From contig JAVWIF010000001.1 in NCBI GenBank assembly GCA_036639635.1, positions 1 to 64,000 on the forward strand: a DNA stretch of 64,000 nucleotides, written 5' to 3'. The notes beneath the pieces are model-generated. The model searched no databases. It saw only the letters and a list, made by a program, of their open reading frames with translations, and was not told the DNA's origin. Numbering within the stretch: position 1 is the stretch's first letter; each line of letters opens with the position of its first letter. Of this stretch, positions 34,018-44,130 are shown piece after piece. This DNA is from JAVWIF01 sp036639635 (GTDB lineage: Bacteria; Bacillota_I; Bacilli_A; Erysipelotrichales; Erysipelotrichaceae). Both the position numbers and the translations under genes were made by a program.

Positions 34018-34257
34018 AATTACAATACAGCATTGAATAATAGAAAATATAGGTACAAGGTATATGAATGAATTTGTTCTTATTTTATGACGAAATAATA
34101 TCATTCCAAGCAATGTACCAAATGAGCCAAAAATCATGGCTGTTAATAAGAGAAACTTTTCAGGAATTCGATATAAATGATGAGTAGCTTTGTATTTGTC
34201 TATGCCCATAAGAATGAAGGAAAAGATATTCCATAGTATGAGTATAAAGATTGTCAT
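33994..34257 (-). CDS. DUF1294 family membrane protein
   Basis: The 87-residue protein has the DUF1294 pattern: a first helix with WNIFSFILMGIDKYKA, then the conserved RIPEKFLLLTAMIFGSFGTLLGMILFRHK split across two helices. Function is unknown for the family. Its first codon overlaps the CYTH gene stop by four bases, so the two are translated together. Its 3' end overlaps the converging EVE-like gene by 18 bases. Confidence 0.85.
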   Translation of the reverse strand: MTIFILILWNIFSFILMGIDKYKATHHLYRIPEKFLLLTAMIFGSFGTLLGMILFRHKIRTNSFIYLVPIFSIIQCCIVIERLVNFD

Positions 34258-34802
34258 AGACTATCCATAGCACGTTTAAACTTCGATAGACAATTATCTT
34301 TGTAGGTAATCCCTATTGGTTTTAAAATATTTTGGAATATAGTTAATCCATCATGATCACTTTTATATTCATATTCAATTTCGTAATCATGTTTTCCGTT
34401 ATAGAAATTTTCATCAAAACAAATCTCTGCATAAGGACTATCTACTACTGCTCGCTTAGTTAAAAGGGTAGTGATTTTTTTAAAAGGAGCATTAAAGTTA
34501 TGGTGTTGTAATAATGCTTTAATATCAGGTTGTTCAAAAACATCTATTGAATTATTAGGAACGTTACATTCAAATTCTTGCAGTCCCTCATCTGAATGTA
34601 ATTTCATAGTAAATAAATAGGAATTGTTCTTTTCACGAATGCGTAAAACTCCATGACAATTACGTAAGTCATGTTGGAGTGTGTCATAGTAGGTATTTAT
34701 TTGTTCTACAAATAAAAGATTATCTTGTTGCTTAACTAGTAAATCAAACTGTTCTTCATTTAATAATACTTTATATTCTTTTTCTATATTTATATTCATC
34801 AT
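34254..34802 (-). CDS. CYTH-domain protein (YjbK-like triphosphate tunnel enzyme)
   Basis: The 182-residue protein begins with the ExExK signature of the CYTH superfamily (NIEKEYKVLL) and shows alternating charged strands lining a tunnel (VLRIREKNNSYLFTMKLH, EFECNV, CFDENFYNGKHDYEIEYEY). Family members hydrolyse inorganic triphosphate or thiamine triphosphate, or act as adenylate cyclases; the YjbK group of Bacillota is linked to (p)ppGpp/polyphosphate-related genes. It diverges from nadK. AAAGGTGATGA precedes the ATG. Confidence 0.88.
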   Translation of the reverse strand: MMNINIEKEYKVLLNEEQFDLLVKQQDNLLFVEQINTYYDTLQHDLRNCHGVLRIREKNNSYLFTMKLHSDEGLQEFECNVPNNSIDVFEQPDIKALLQHHNFNAPFKKITTLLTKRAVVDSPYAEICFDENFYNGKHDYEIEYEYKSDHDGLTIFQNILKPIGITYKDNCLSKFKRAMDSL

Positions 34803-34858
34803 TCATCACCTTTAATGTTATAATACAATAGGTACATGACAAAAGGAAGTGATTTTTG

Positions 34859-35632
34859 ATGAAATATGCAATTGTAGCAAAAAAAGATGAAAAATCATAT
34901 CAAGTTGAACAGAAAATACGTCAACGATTAGATCAAGAAAATTGGGATTATGATAAAGCAAATCCTAAGTTGGTAATATGTGTTGGTGGGGATGGTACAT
35001 TGTTATATGGTGTTCATCAATATTTACATTGTATTAATGATTTACATTTTCTTGGAATTCATACTGGAACACTAGGCTTTTTTACAGACTATACAGAAAA
35101 AGAATTAGATGTTTGTATTGACGATATTTTACATAAAGAACCTAAAACATTTGAATCAAAGTTACTTAAAATTAAATTGGATAATTATATAGAACCTTTT
35201 TATGCGCTTAATGAAATACGTATAGAAAATATTATAAAGTCACAAATATTGGAGATATATGTTGATAACGAATTTTTTGAAACATGTAGAGGTTCTGGAG
35301 TTTGTATATCAACACAGGCGGGCTCTACAGCTTATAATAGAAGTTTGAGAGGAGCAGTTATAGATAGTGGTTTATCGCTCATACAGTTGGCAGAAATAAC
35401 GCCTATTCAACATTCAAAGCATCGTTCTCTTGCTAACCCTTATATTATGATGGAAAATAGAACGATTAAAATGACAAGTAATACATTTGATACAGCGGTA
35501 TTATGTTATGACCATTTGAATTTATCATTAGAGAAAACAAATGAAATTATTTGTATGATGTCAGATTTAAAAGTTAGGTTTGCTAGATATCGTGAATATA
35601 GTTATTTGGATCGGCTAAAAAATTTATACTAA
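34859..35632 (+). CDS. nadK: NAD kinase
   Basis: It phosphorylates NAD+ to NADP+. The 257-residue protein has the GGDGT motif (43-47), the NE/D motif in YALNEIRIEN, and the nucleotide loop GSTAYNRSLRG with ALANP-like SLANPYIM. I use the ATG at 34859, preceded by AAAGGAAGTGA at the right spacing, rather than the TTG just before it. In Bacillus the paralogue ppnKA also lies near a CYTH gene (yjbK), supporting the neighbour pair. Confidence 0.95.
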   Translation: MKYAIVAKKDEKSYQVEQKIRQRLDQENWDYDKANPKLVICVGGDGTLLYGVHQYLHCINDLHFLGIHTGTLGFFTDYTEKELDVCIDDILHKEPKTFESKLLKIKLDNYIEPFYALNEIRIENIIKSQILEIYVDNEFFETCRGSGVCISTQAGSTAYNRSLRGAVIDSGLSLIQLAEITPIQHSKHRSLANPYIMMENRTIKMTSNTFDTAVLCYDHLNLSLEKTNEIICMMSDLKVRFARYREYSYLDRLKNLY

Positions 35633-35667
35633 AAAGACAAGATTAATAATTAATCTTGTCTTTTTAA
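35631..35667. terminator. Bidirectional terminator between nadK and rodA
   Basis: AAAAAGACAAGATTA (35631-35645) pairs with TAATCTTGTCTTTTT (35651-35665), a 15-pair stem that includes both A and T runs. Confidence 0.85.
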
Positions 35668-36869
35668 ATCTTACTTTTATTTTTTGCACTTGCATTCATA
35701 ATGATTCCAAAAGTAGCTAAATAAGATAATAAGGAAGAACCACCATAAGAAATAAGAGGGAGTGTAATTCCAGTAATTGGAAGTAATCCTACGATCATTC
35801 CAATATTTTGTACTTGTTGATACAACAACATACCTAATACTCCAAGAATAAAATACTTTTCAAACATATTTGTTGAAGCACTTGCAATTCTACATAGATG
35901 AATATCTAATCCAACACAAAGCAATAAGATAAAGATAGTACCAATCAAACCCCAACTTTGTCCAATGACTGCAAAGATAAAATCGGTTTGTGCTTCTGGA
36001 ATAGCTACTAATTCTAGACCTGGTCCCCAACCGCTAAAGCCAGCTGAACCAATTGCTAAAAGAGCGGTATAGAGTTGATGACCTGTATTGTTTATATCTG
36101 TTTCTGGATTTAACCATGAAGTAATACGCTTCATTTTATATCCACCTGCGCCCCCAATTAAATTATTCAATGTATCAAAATGATTGTAATACATATAGAA
36201 GAATAAGATTAAGGAAACAACAGCAAGAGTAGCAATAATAATTAACCATTGTCGCTTAATACCAGAACATATAATCATTGCAAATAAAGAAATTGCAATG
36301 ATTAGAACAACTCCTGTATCGGGTTGTAAAAATATTAATAATATAGGAGGTATTGCCCATTTGGCCACATCCATAAATAAGGTAAAGTCTAATTCATAGG
36401 AATCTGTTACTTTATTTTTGTTATGTTTATCTATAATTCCCGCAGTAATTAAGATTAAGACTATTTTCATGAACTCACTTGGTTGAAAAGAACCAATACC
36501 AGGAAATATAAACCACGAAATAGCACCGTTTGTTTGTTCTTGCACAAAAGGTAGTGAGTGAGTTGTTATCATGTATAAAATTTTACTAAGAAATAAATAA
36601 ACCAAACATCCCATAAGGATCCAATATGCAATTTTAGCAAAATCAAGCATAGCATCATTTCCTAAATAAATAATAGCACTTAGGGCAATAAAGCCAATAA
36701 TAAACCACATAAGTTGTTTATAAAAATATCCCCATCCAGCACTACTTCCAACTAAACCAAAGGCGGCATGGATAGAAAATAAACTTGTAATAGCCATTAA
36801 GACTAAATATGCAAGTAATAAAAAATCAAATTTACTAGGATTTTTAGTTTTGGACAATCCTATTTTCAT
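35664..36869 (-). CDS. rodA: Peptidoglycan glycosyltransferase RodA (SEDS family)
   Basis: SEDS proteins polymerise lipid II; RodA works in the elongasome with a class B PBP. The 401-residue protein has ten membrane segments, the catalytic-site region FQPSEFMKI, LQPDTGVVLI, a large extracellular loop with TSWLNPETDINNTGHQ, and the end QNIGMIVGLLPITGITLPLISYGGSS. RodA rather than FtsW is inferred from the last motif and lack of a dcw context. The start at 36869 is chosen over the GTG at 36878, with GGAG at proper spacing. Confidence 0.9.
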   Translation of the reverse strand: MKIGLSKTKNPSKFDFLLLAYLVLMAITSLFSIHAAFGLVGSSAGWGYFYKQLMWFIIGFIALSAIIYLGNDAMLDFAKIAYWILMGCLVYLFLSKILYMITTHSLPFVQEQTNGAISWFIFPGIGSFQPSEFMKIVLILITAGIIDKHNKNKVTDSYELDFTLFMDVAKWAIPPILLIFLQPDTGVVLIIAISLFAMIICSGIKRQWLIIIATLAVVSLILFFYMYYNHFDTLNNLIGGAGGYKMKRITSWLNPETDINNTGHQLYTALLAIGSAGFSGWGPGLELVAIPEAQTDFIFAVIGQSWGLIGTIFILLLCVGLDIHLCRIASASTNMFEKYFILGVLGMLLYQQVQNIGMIVGLLPITGITLPLISYGGSSLLSYLATFGIIMNASAKNKSKI

Positions 36870-37060
36870 TAGCCTCACTCCAAACGTATTTTACGATATT
36901 TATATCGGTATTAGAAAGTCTTATTTATTATAACACGTTATAGATTAGTTATGTTAGATGGTCTTGTTAATTATTCTGAAATTCTGTTAATAAATTTGAA
37001 AACGCTACAATCTCAATGGAAATTTTGCTATAATGTAACGTAGAAACAGGAGTTGATACA

Positions 37061-39589
37061 ATGGGTAAAGAAGCAACGTATACACCTATGATGAAACATT
37101 ATATAGAATTAAAAAAACAACATGAAGATGCCATCATATTTTATCGTTTAGGAGATTTTTATGAAATGTTTTTTGAAGATGCAAAAACAGCATCTCAAGA
37201 ACTAGATTTAGTATTAACTGGAAGAAATGCAGGGGTAAGTGAAAAGGTACCAATGTGTGGTATTCCACATCACGCTTCTAGTGGATATATTCAAAGATTG
37301 ATTCAAAAGGGATATAAAGTAGCAATCGTTGAACAATTAGAAGATCCATCAACAGCGTTGGGTCTAGTGAAACGTGATGTTATAAAAATAGTAACACCAG
37401 GCACGATCATGGATGAAGTAAGTGATGAAAAAGCAAGCGTATATATCGCTTCTATGTATGATTATCAATATGGATTGGCAGTTATTTTATGTGAAATGAC
37501 AACAGGTGAAATGAGAGCACAATTAATTGATAAACAAGTAATGGCTATTCAAAAAGTTTTGTTAGGTAATAATGTGAAAGAAATTGTTGTACAAGAAAAG
37601 TTTGATAAAAAGATTATTAAGATGATTGAAGATATGCAATGTATCACCGTTTCCTACCATAATGATGCACTTGTTAAAGAAGAATATGAGCACTTAATAA
37701 GCAATGTCGAAGATGAACGAATCCATACTTCTTTTGCTATATTAACAAATTATTTGAATGAAACACAAAAAAGAAATATGGCACATTTGAATCATATTGA
37801 AATGATATATGAAAACGAGTTTTTGCAAATGGATTTTTCAACAAAACAGAATTTAGAGTTAACACAAAGTATTCGAAATAATGCTAAGTCACAAACATTG
37901 TGGAGTTTTCTAGATAAATGTCGTAGTGCTATGGGTTCACGTCTACTAAAAAAATGGATTGAATATCCATTGGTTGATATACAAGCAATTAATAAACGCT
38001 TAGACGCTATAGAATATTTGAATGATAATTTTATTACAAAAGATGAATTAAGAGAACACTTAGCTTTTGTATATGATATGGAAAGACTTAGTGCAAGAGT
38101 AGCGTATGGTAGCGCAAATCCAAGAGATGTTTTACGTTTAGTAAAAACACTAGAACACGCTCCAGCAATATTTGAACTATTTGAAGATTGTAGTGCTTAT
38201 AGTGAATTTAGAACAATTGATCCATGTAAAGAATTATACGATGTAATCAATGGTGCAATTGTTGATAATCCTCCGCTGACTTTTAAAGATGGAGGAATCT
38301 TTGTTGAAGGCTATAATACCGAATTAGATGAAGCGCGCGTTGTTGGAAAGCATGGGAAGAATTGGATATTAGATTTAGAAAATAAAGAACGAGAAAGAAC
38401 GGGAGTTAAATCTTTAAAGATTGGATATAATCGAGTATTTGGGTATTATATAGAAGTAACAAAGGCTAACGTTGATCAAATTAAAGAAGAGTTTGGTTAT
38501 GTTCGTAAACAAACTCTATCGAATGCTGAACGTTTTATTACACAAGAATTGAAAGAAAAAGAAGATGCTATCTTACATGCACAGGAGAGAAGTGTCCGTT
38601 TAGAAGTTGAATTGTTTAATGATTTATTGAACCAAATTAAGACGTATTTATCAAGATTACATGATTTATCTAATGCTTTAGCAACGATTGATGCTTTATA
38701 TGCTTTAGCTGATATTTCTAGTGAAAATGGTTATACAAGACCAACGTTTCATAAAGAACATACAATTCATATTGTTGAAGGAAGACATCCAATTTTAGAT
38801 AAAATGATGAAGACATCTCGGTATGTATCTAATGATTTAGAGATGAGTGAAAGTAATGATATTCTTATTATTACAGGACCTAATATGGGTGGTAAGTCAA
38901 CCTATATGCGACAATGCGCATTGCTTGTTATTATGGCACAGATTGGTTGTTATGTACCAGCTAAAAGAATAGAAATGCCAGTCTTTGATCAAATATTTAC
39001 TAGAATTGGTGCAAGTGATGATATTATGTCAGGACAGTCTACTTTTATGGTAGAGATGATGGAAGCAAATAATGCATTACAAAACGCAACAGCAAACTCA
39101 TTGATTTTATTTGATGAAATTGGTAGAGGTACTTCGACATATGATGGTATGGCACTAGCCCAAGCAATGATTGAATATATTGTTAATAATACAAAAGCAA
39201 AGACCTTGTTTTCAACACATTATCACGAACTAACACAGATGGAAGATAAAAATCCAAGTATAAGAAATGTACATGTAGAAGTACATGAAGAAGATGATGA
39301 AGTTACATTCTTATATCGGGTAGTAGATGGTAAAGCTGATAAATCATATGGTATTAATGTTGCACGATTGGCACATTTACCAAGTTCTTTATTAGATAGA
39401 GCAAAACAAATATTGGATAATTTAGAAGTACAGCCTAATGTAGTAGGGAAGTTACAAAGCCCTAGTATTATTGCAAAAGAGAATCCCTTATATGAACAAA
39501 TTATACAACAAGTACGCAATGTTGATGTTAATAAAATGACACCCATAGAAGCAATGCAATTATTATATGAAATAAAAGAGAAGGTATAA
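37061..39589 (+). CDS. mutS: DNA mismatch repair protein MutS
   Basis: MutS binds mismatches and starts repair. The 842-residue protein has the mismatch-reading FYE (33-35, GDFYEMFF), connector and lever domains, the ATPase with GPNMGGKST and Walker B LILFDEIGRGTSTYDG, and the C-terminal helix-turn-helix dimerisation part. A TATAAT lies at about 37029, 30 bases ahead of the ATG. It leads a four-gene operon mutS-mutL-miaA-tcdA. Confidence 0.97.
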   Translation: MGKEATYTPMMKHYIELKKQHEDAIIFYRLGDFYEMFFEDAKTASQELDLVLTGRNAGVSEKVPMCGIPHHASSGYIQRLIQKGYKVAIVEQLEDPSTALGLVKRDVIKIVTPGTIMDEVSDEKASVYIASMYDYQYGLAVILCEMTTGEMRAQLIDKQVMAIQKVLLGNNVKEIVVQEKFDKKIIKMIEDMQCITVSYHNDALVKEEYEHLISNVEDERIHTSFAILTNYLNETQKRNMAHLNHIEMIYENEFLQMDFSTKQNLELTQSIRNNAKSQTLWSFLDKCRSAMGSRLLKKWIEYPLVDIQAINKRLDAIEYLNDNFITKDELREHLAFVYDMERLSARVAYGSANPRDVLRLVKTLEHAPAIFELFEDCSAYSEFRTIDPCKELYDVINGAIVDNPPLTFKDGGIFVEGYNTELDEARVVGKHGKNWILDLENKERERTGVKSLKIGYNRVFGYYIEVTKANVDQIKEEFGYVRKQTLSNAERFITQELKEKEDAILHAQERSVRLEVELFNDLLNQIKTYLSRLHDLSNALATIDALYALADISSENGYTRPTFHKEHTIHIVEGRHPILDKMMKTSRYVSNDLEMSESNDILIITGPNMGGKSTYMRQCALLVIMAQIGCYVPAKRIEMPVFDQIFTRIGASDDIMSGQSTFMVEMMEANNALQNATANSLILFDEIGRGTSTYDGMALAQAMIEYIVNNTKAKTLFSTHYHELTQMEDKNPSIRNVHVEVHEEDDEVTFLYRVVDGKADKSYGINVARLAHLPSSLLDRAKQILDNLEVQPNVVGKLQSPSIIAKENPLYEQIIQQVRNVDVNKMTPIEAMQLLYEIKEKV

Positions 39590-39633
39590 GGTATCTTTTC
39601 TTCTTTCTGTTTTCACACAAGGAGGTGTAATGA

Positions 39634-41559
39634 ATGGGAGTAATCAATCGTTTAGATGAACATTTATCAAATATGATAGCAGCTGGAGAAGTTGTAGAAA
39701 GACCAAGTGGGATTGTTAAAGAACTGGTTGAAAATTGTATTGATGCGAAGGCAAGAAATATAGAAATTCAAATTCTACAAGGTGGTATTGATACCATAAC
39801 TATTATTGATGATGGAAGTGGCATGGATGCTAGCGATGCTACCAAAGCATTTGAGCGGCATGCTACAAGTAAACTTAAAGAAGCAGATGATTTATGGAAT
39901 ATACACACCATGGGATTTCGTGGAGAAGCACTGCCTTCTATTGCCTCAGTATCACATGTACTATTACGTACAAGCAATGGAATTGATGCTACAGAAGTTG
40001 AAATAAAATATGGAACGCTAGTGAGTGCAAAACCCGCTGGAACACCCAAAGGAACGATGATTCAAGTAAAGAATTTATTTCAAAAAACACCAGCACGGTT
40101 TAAACATTTAAAAACGCCACAGTATGAATTTTCATTAATATCAGATGTTATTCAAAAATTTTCATTATCACATCCTGATATTGGTTTTTGTTTATCACAT
40201 GATGGAAGAACTGTTTTTAAAACAAAAGGGAATGGTAATTTACTTGAAGTACTCATGCAAATATATGGTAGAGAAAGTGCTAAAACAGCCATTGCTTTAG
40301 ATGGAAAAGATAATGATTATAAAATTGAAGGATATGCAATGCAACCTCAATTTAATAGAGCAACGAAATATTATATACTATTATATATTAATGGAAGAAT
40401 GATACGAAACTATCATTTACAAAAAGCAGTTATAGATGCATATGCGCCTTATATGCCTAAAGATCGTTATCCTATTATTGTTATGAATCTGATGATGGAT
40501 GCTCAATTAGTCGATGTTAATGTTCATCCATCTAAATGGGAAATACGTTTATCAAAAGAAAAACAATTAGAAAAATTAGTATATGAAACATTACGCTTAG
40601 CCTTACAAAAACAACTAGAAGTACCAACCCTTGCTATTCAAAAAGAGAAAGAAAAAGAAAAGATTGAAGAACAAGAGCTTGTTTTTACGTATGCACGTGA
40701 TACACAAACAAAAGTACTACATGAAGAAGTAAATAAAAGCTTTACAGAACCTGCTCCTTTGGATATGAAAGAATTAGGGGAACAAATAGCAACGCTTCAA
40801 AATACACCTAAAGAGCCAATTAGTATACCAAAGCAAACATTCACTAAAGAAATAGTGCAAGAAGACGAGAACAAATATCAAGGAGAACAAGCGGCTACAC
40901 TATTGAAAGAAGTCGTACAAACGCAACCTCTTATTTATGAAAAAAAAGAAACTGTTAATGAAGTTAAAGCTTTGAATCCAAGTCTTCCACAACTACGTGT
41001 GATTGGACAATTTCATACTTGTTATATTTTAGCAGAAGGTGAAAAAGGATTGTATATTATTGATCAACATGCAGCACAAGAACGTTATCATTATGAAATA
41101 ATACGTAATAAAATTATGAATGGAAATATCGATTCACAGCCATTATTATTACCGGTAACTATTGAAAGCAGTGTTTCAGCAATTGCTCAAATTCAGGATT
41201 TAAATGCACTTCTTGAACAACTTGGTATTCATTTAGAAGCGTTTGGAGATGCTACATTTATTTGTCGTTCTCTTCCTATATGGATGAAAGATGTGGAAGA
41301 AGCAGCGTTTATTATTGATATGATCGATATATGGGAAAAAGATAAAGAAATAAGTCTAGATAAACTACGTAAACATGCAATTGCGACAATGGCTTGTCAT
41401 AGCTCTATCCGTTTTAATCGTACTCTTACCTTAGATGAAATGAAACAAGTAGTGCTTGATTTAGGGAAATGTGAACAACCATTCCACTGTCCACATGGAA
41501 GACCTACCTTAATTTGTATAGATGACAAACAATTGATAAAAGAATTTGAGCGAGGTTAA
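39634..41559 (+). CDS. mutL: DNA mismatch repair endonuclease MutL
   Basis: MutL links MutS to strand incision. The 641-residue protein has the N-terminal GHKL ATPase (KELVENCIDA, DDGSGMDA, GFRGEALPSIASVS), a low-complexity linker (about 335-440) and a C-terminal domain with the endonuclease metal motif DQHAAQERYHYE, plus ACHSSIRF and CPHGRPT. The intact endonuclease motif means this is the self-nicking, MutH-independent type. AAGGAGGTG precedes the ATG. Confidence 0.96.
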   Translation: MGVINRLDEHLSNMIAAGEVVERPSGIVKELVENCIDAKARNIEIQILQGGIDTITIIDDGSGMDASDATKAFERHATSKLKEADDLWNIHTMGFRGEALPSIASVSHVLLRTSNGIDATEVEIKYGTLVSAKPAGTPKGTMIQVKNLFQKTPARFKHLKTPQYEFSLISDVIQKFSLSHPDIGFCLSHDGRTVFKTKGNGNLLEVLMQIYGRESAKTAIALDGKDNDYKIEGYAMQPQFNRATKYYILLYINGRMIRNYHLQKAVIDAYAPYMPKDRYPIIVMNLMMDAQLVDVNVHPSKWEIRLSKEKQLEKLVYETLRLALQKQLEVPTLAIQKEKEKEKIEEQELVFTYARDTQTKVLHEEVNKSFTEPAPLDMKELGEQIATLQNTPKEPISIPKQTFTKEIVQEDENKYQGEQAATLLKEVVQTQPLIYEKKETVNEVKALNPSLPQLRVIGQFHTCYILAEGEKGLYIIDQHAAQERYHYEIIRNKIMNGNIDSQPLLLPVTIESSVSAIAQIQDLNALLEQLGIHLEAFGDATFICRSLPIWMKDVEEAAFIIDMIDIWEKDKEISLDKLRKHAIATMACHSSIRFNRTLTLDEMKQVVLDLGKCEQPFHCPHGRPTLICIDDKQLIKEFERG

Positions 41560-41560
41560 T

Positions 41561-42475
41561 ATGGAAAAAATAGTAATTATAGTAGGACCTACAGGTGTTG
41601 GTAAAACTAGTCTAAGTATTTCATTAGCAAAGACTTTTAATGGAGAAATCATTAGTGGTGATTCCATGCAGGTATATAAAGAGATGAATATTGGTACAGC
41701 AAAAGTTCGCAATCATGAAAAGGAAGATATTCCACATTATTTAATAGATGAGTTTCATTTTAATGAAGATTATAATGTGAAAGTGTTTCAACAAAAAGCG
41801 AGAGAATATATAAAATTAATACAGGAACATCATCATTTACCTATTATTTGTGGAGGTACAGGATTATATTGTAAAGCAGCTATTTATGATTATACGTTTT
41901 TAGAACAAGCAGAAGATACCAGTTTTATGCAATTTCTTCAAACGTGTTCGCATGATGAATTGTGGAGTTTACTAACAATTATTGATCCTAAAGTATGTGA
42001 AGTTATCCATCCTAATAATAAACAAAGAATTATTAGAGCATTAAGCATGGCACATAACGGAGAGAAAAAAAGTGATATTATAGAGGCACAAGAACACATT
42101 CCAATCTTTGATGTATATGTAGTAGGCTTAACTATGGAGCGTGAGCATTTATATGAACGTATCAACCAACGTGTCGATCAAATGATGGCAGATGGATTAT
42201 TAGATGAAATTAAGCAACTTGTGAACAAACACGAAGATGTTTGGTCTTTACAAAGTTTTCAAGGTATTGGATATAAAGAATGGAAACCTTATTTTGAAGG
42301 TAATGCAACAATTGAAGAATGCGTTGAACTAATTAAAAAGAACTCTAGAAACTTTGCAAAACGTCAATATACTTGGTTTAGAAATCAAATGCAGGTGCAC
42401 TGGTATGATATCGAAGATGATCATTATAAAGAAGAAATACAGAATGATATTAAGAAATACTTAGGTGAAGAATAA
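41561..42475 (+). CDS. miaA: tRNA dimethylallyltransferase
   Basis: MiaA transfers a dimethylallyl group to A37 of tRNAs reading U-starting codons. From the ATG at 41561 (one base after the mutL stop; GAGG upstream) the 304-residue protein starts MEKIVIIVGPTGVGKTSLS with the Walker A loop, followed by GDSMQVYKEMNIGTAKV, ICGGTGLY and the C-terminal AKRQYTWFRNQ. Translation is tightly coupled to mutL and to tcdA (one-base overlap). Confidence 0.96.
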   Translation: MEKIVIIVGPTGVGKTSLSISLAKTFNGEIISGDSMQVYKEMNIGTAKVRNHEKEDIPHYLIDEFHFNEDYNVKVFQQKAREYIKLIQEHHHLPIICGGTGLYCKAAIYDYTFLEQAEDTSFMQFLQTCSHDELWSLLTIIDPKVCEVIHPNNKQRIIRALSMAHNGEKKSDIIEAQEHIPIFDVYVVGLTMEREHLYERINQRVDQMMADGLLDEIKQLVNKHEDVWSLQSFQGIGYKEWKPYFEGNATIEECVELIKKNSRNFAKRQYTWFRNQMQVHWYDIEDDHYKEEIQNDIKKYLGEE

Positions 42476-43197
42476 TGGAAACTCCTTTACAAAGAATGGA
42501 TTTGTTGATTGGAACAGAAGGTATGAATATTATTAAAAACGCTACTGTAATGATAGTAGGAATTGGTGGTGTTGGTTCTTATGCTGCAGAAGCATTGGCA
42601 CGTTGTGGTATAGGGAGTTTAATATTGGTAGATGGTGATCGTATTGCTATTAGTAATTTGAATCGTCAAATACATGCAACATTTCAAAGTATTGGACAAG
42701 AGAAACCCGAAGTTATGAAACAACGAATAGAAACATATCGTGATAACTGTAATATTATTTGTAAAGATATGTTTTATAATGAAGAAAAAAATGATGAGTT
42801 ATTTGCTAATAAGGTAGATTTTGTCGTAGATGCCATTGATACCATGAGTTCTAAATTGAGCTTAATACAATATTGCTTAGCTCATAAGATTCCTTTTATA
42901 TCTAGTATGGGAATGGCGAATCGTTTAGATCCAACAAAAATTGTTTGTTGTGATTTAATGAAAACAAGTTATGATCCTGTCGCAAAAATTATGCGTAATT
43001 TAGTTCGTAAGCACCATATTAAAGGGAAGATACCTGTGGTATATTCAAGTGAACACCCCAGTATACAGAGTATTATTGTCAATGAAGAAGGGGTAAGTCG
43101 AAAACAAAAGATGCCTCCAGCTAGTAGCCCTTTCGTTCCAAGTGCTGCAGGTCTTGCGTGCGCATCTTATGTTATTCAAAAATTATTACAAAGATAG
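42475..43197 (+). CDS. tcdA: tRNA threonylcarbamoyladenosine dehydratase TcdA
   Basis: An E1/ThiF-like ATP-dependent enzyme that cyclises t6A37 to ct6A37 in tRNAs. The 240 residues include the nucleotide loop VGIGGVGSYAAEALARCGIG, the DGDRIAISNLNRQIHA segment, VDAIDTMSSK and the end PSAAGLACASYVI. Its position after miaA groups two A37 modification enzymes with mismatch repair. The first codon overlaps the miaA stop. Confidence 0.92.
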   Translation: METPLQRMDLLIGTEGMNIIKNATVMIVGIGGVGSYAAEALARCGIGSLILVDGDRIAISNLNRQIHATFQSIGQEKPEVMKQRIETYRDNCNIICKDMFYNEEKNDELFANKVDFVVDAIDTMSSKLSLIQYCLAHKIPFISSMGMANRLDPTKIVCCDLMKTSYDPVAKIMRNLVRKHHIKGKIPVVYSSEHPSIQSIIVNEEGVSRKQKMPPASSPFVPSAAGLACASYVIQKLLQR

Positions 43198-43305
43198 CCC
43201 AATAGGTTTAATGATATCCAGTAATAAGCAAACAAGTTCCCATATATCATGTTTTTAAATTTTATGTTGGATGAAATTGTGTGTAATTTTTACTAACTAG
43301 TAGCA

Positions 43306-43913
43306 CTAAATCATATTTATCGTGTTTAAGAACATATCTATATTCTTATGCGTATATACATTTTTTGTTACATCATCAGTTCTATGACCTAGAATCTTTT
43401 GAATGGTTACTTTATTTGCTCCTGTTATCAAATATGACTAATCAAAACCGCATCAGCATAAGGGAATTCATCATTCTGAAAAAGATATCTATTTCAGCTT
43501 GAGTAAAAGGATTTTTATTTACTTTGCATTTGATTTCGATAAATCCAGGTAATTAGCATACTATTTACATATTGGATCATTTTGTACTGCATAATCCATA
43601 ATTACGTTCATTGTTTTTCTAATACTTCTAATATTTAAAGTGTTTTTTTCATAGATTTTGTTGTTATATTCAATTTCAATTTTATTGTCTTCATTCCATG
43701 TTTCTTCATAAACAATAATTTGCATTTATAAGGGAATTTGATTTTTCAAGTATTTTTATTAACAGATCCTTTCCACCATCAGGGATTCTTACAACATAAG
43801 GTTTCCTTCTTTATTTTCGGATTAGATAACAAACTGATTTCGCCAAAGCCTTTTGCATATCGCATTGGTCTGCCTGTTGTTGGTACTATTATTAACGCCT
43901 TTTTTCTTGCTAT
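43306..43913 (-). pseudogene. Decayed tyrosine-family integrase
   Basis: On the minus strand an AAAGGAG is followed by an ATA where the start ATG should be, then ARKKALIIVPTTG and RPMRYAKGFGEI, typical of the integrase N-terminus. The frame then shifts through PDGGKDLLIKILEKSN and NTLNIRSIRKTMNVIMD with stops, and the C-terminal part reads VTIQKILGHRTDDVTKNVYTHKN, the conserved catalytic-tyrosine segment, ending at 43306. About half the normal length, including most of the catalytic domain, is missing. It marks an old phage or conjugative element insertion. Confidence 0.85.
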
Positions 43914-44020
43914 TGTAAATACACTCCTTTGTATGGCAAATAGGGTATAGAAAAAATAAAGTCGTGCAGAGATATTTTTTTACTTTCACTCCGATTGTCG
44001 TTAATTTTTTTATTGTTATT

Positions 44021-44056
44021 AATAATAAAAAGTCTCTTACCAAATTGATAAGAGAC
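44021..44056 (-). terminator. Terminator of the mazF transcript
   Basis: On the minus strand GTCTCTTA (44056-44049) pairs with TAAGAGAC (44039-44032), followed by TTTTTATTATT. Confidence 0.75.
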
Positions 44057-44116
44057 CAAGGGCGCTAAGGCCATAATAATGAATTAACAAGGGCGTATAG
44101 CCATAATTCAATTAAA
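44057..44116 (-). repeat. Two tandem ~30-nt imperfect repeats in the mazF 3' UTR
   Basis: On the plus strand CAAGGGCG and GCCATAAT occur twice in the same order: at 44057 (spacer CTAAG) and 44088 (spacer TATA), each followed by an A/T-rich tail with AATTAA. In each unit GGC and GCC can pair, leaving a loop that differs between units: stems conserved, loops variable. They begin 14 bases after the toxin stop codon and end right at the terminator stem, so they are transcribed with mazF. Confidence 0.7.
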
Positions 44117-44130
44117 TATTAGCACCTAAT

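Noticed and set aside
43822..44043. 73-codon minus-strand frame starting MVRDFLLLIT
   Set aside because: It spans the mazF terminator and the integrase remnant in a different frame from the recognisable integrase residues; no ribosome site or family match.
44057..44116. Classical type III antitoxin (toxI) array
   Set aside because: toxI arrays lie upstream of the toxin with the terminator between; here the repeats are downstream and only two. Kept as an open finding, not as a call.
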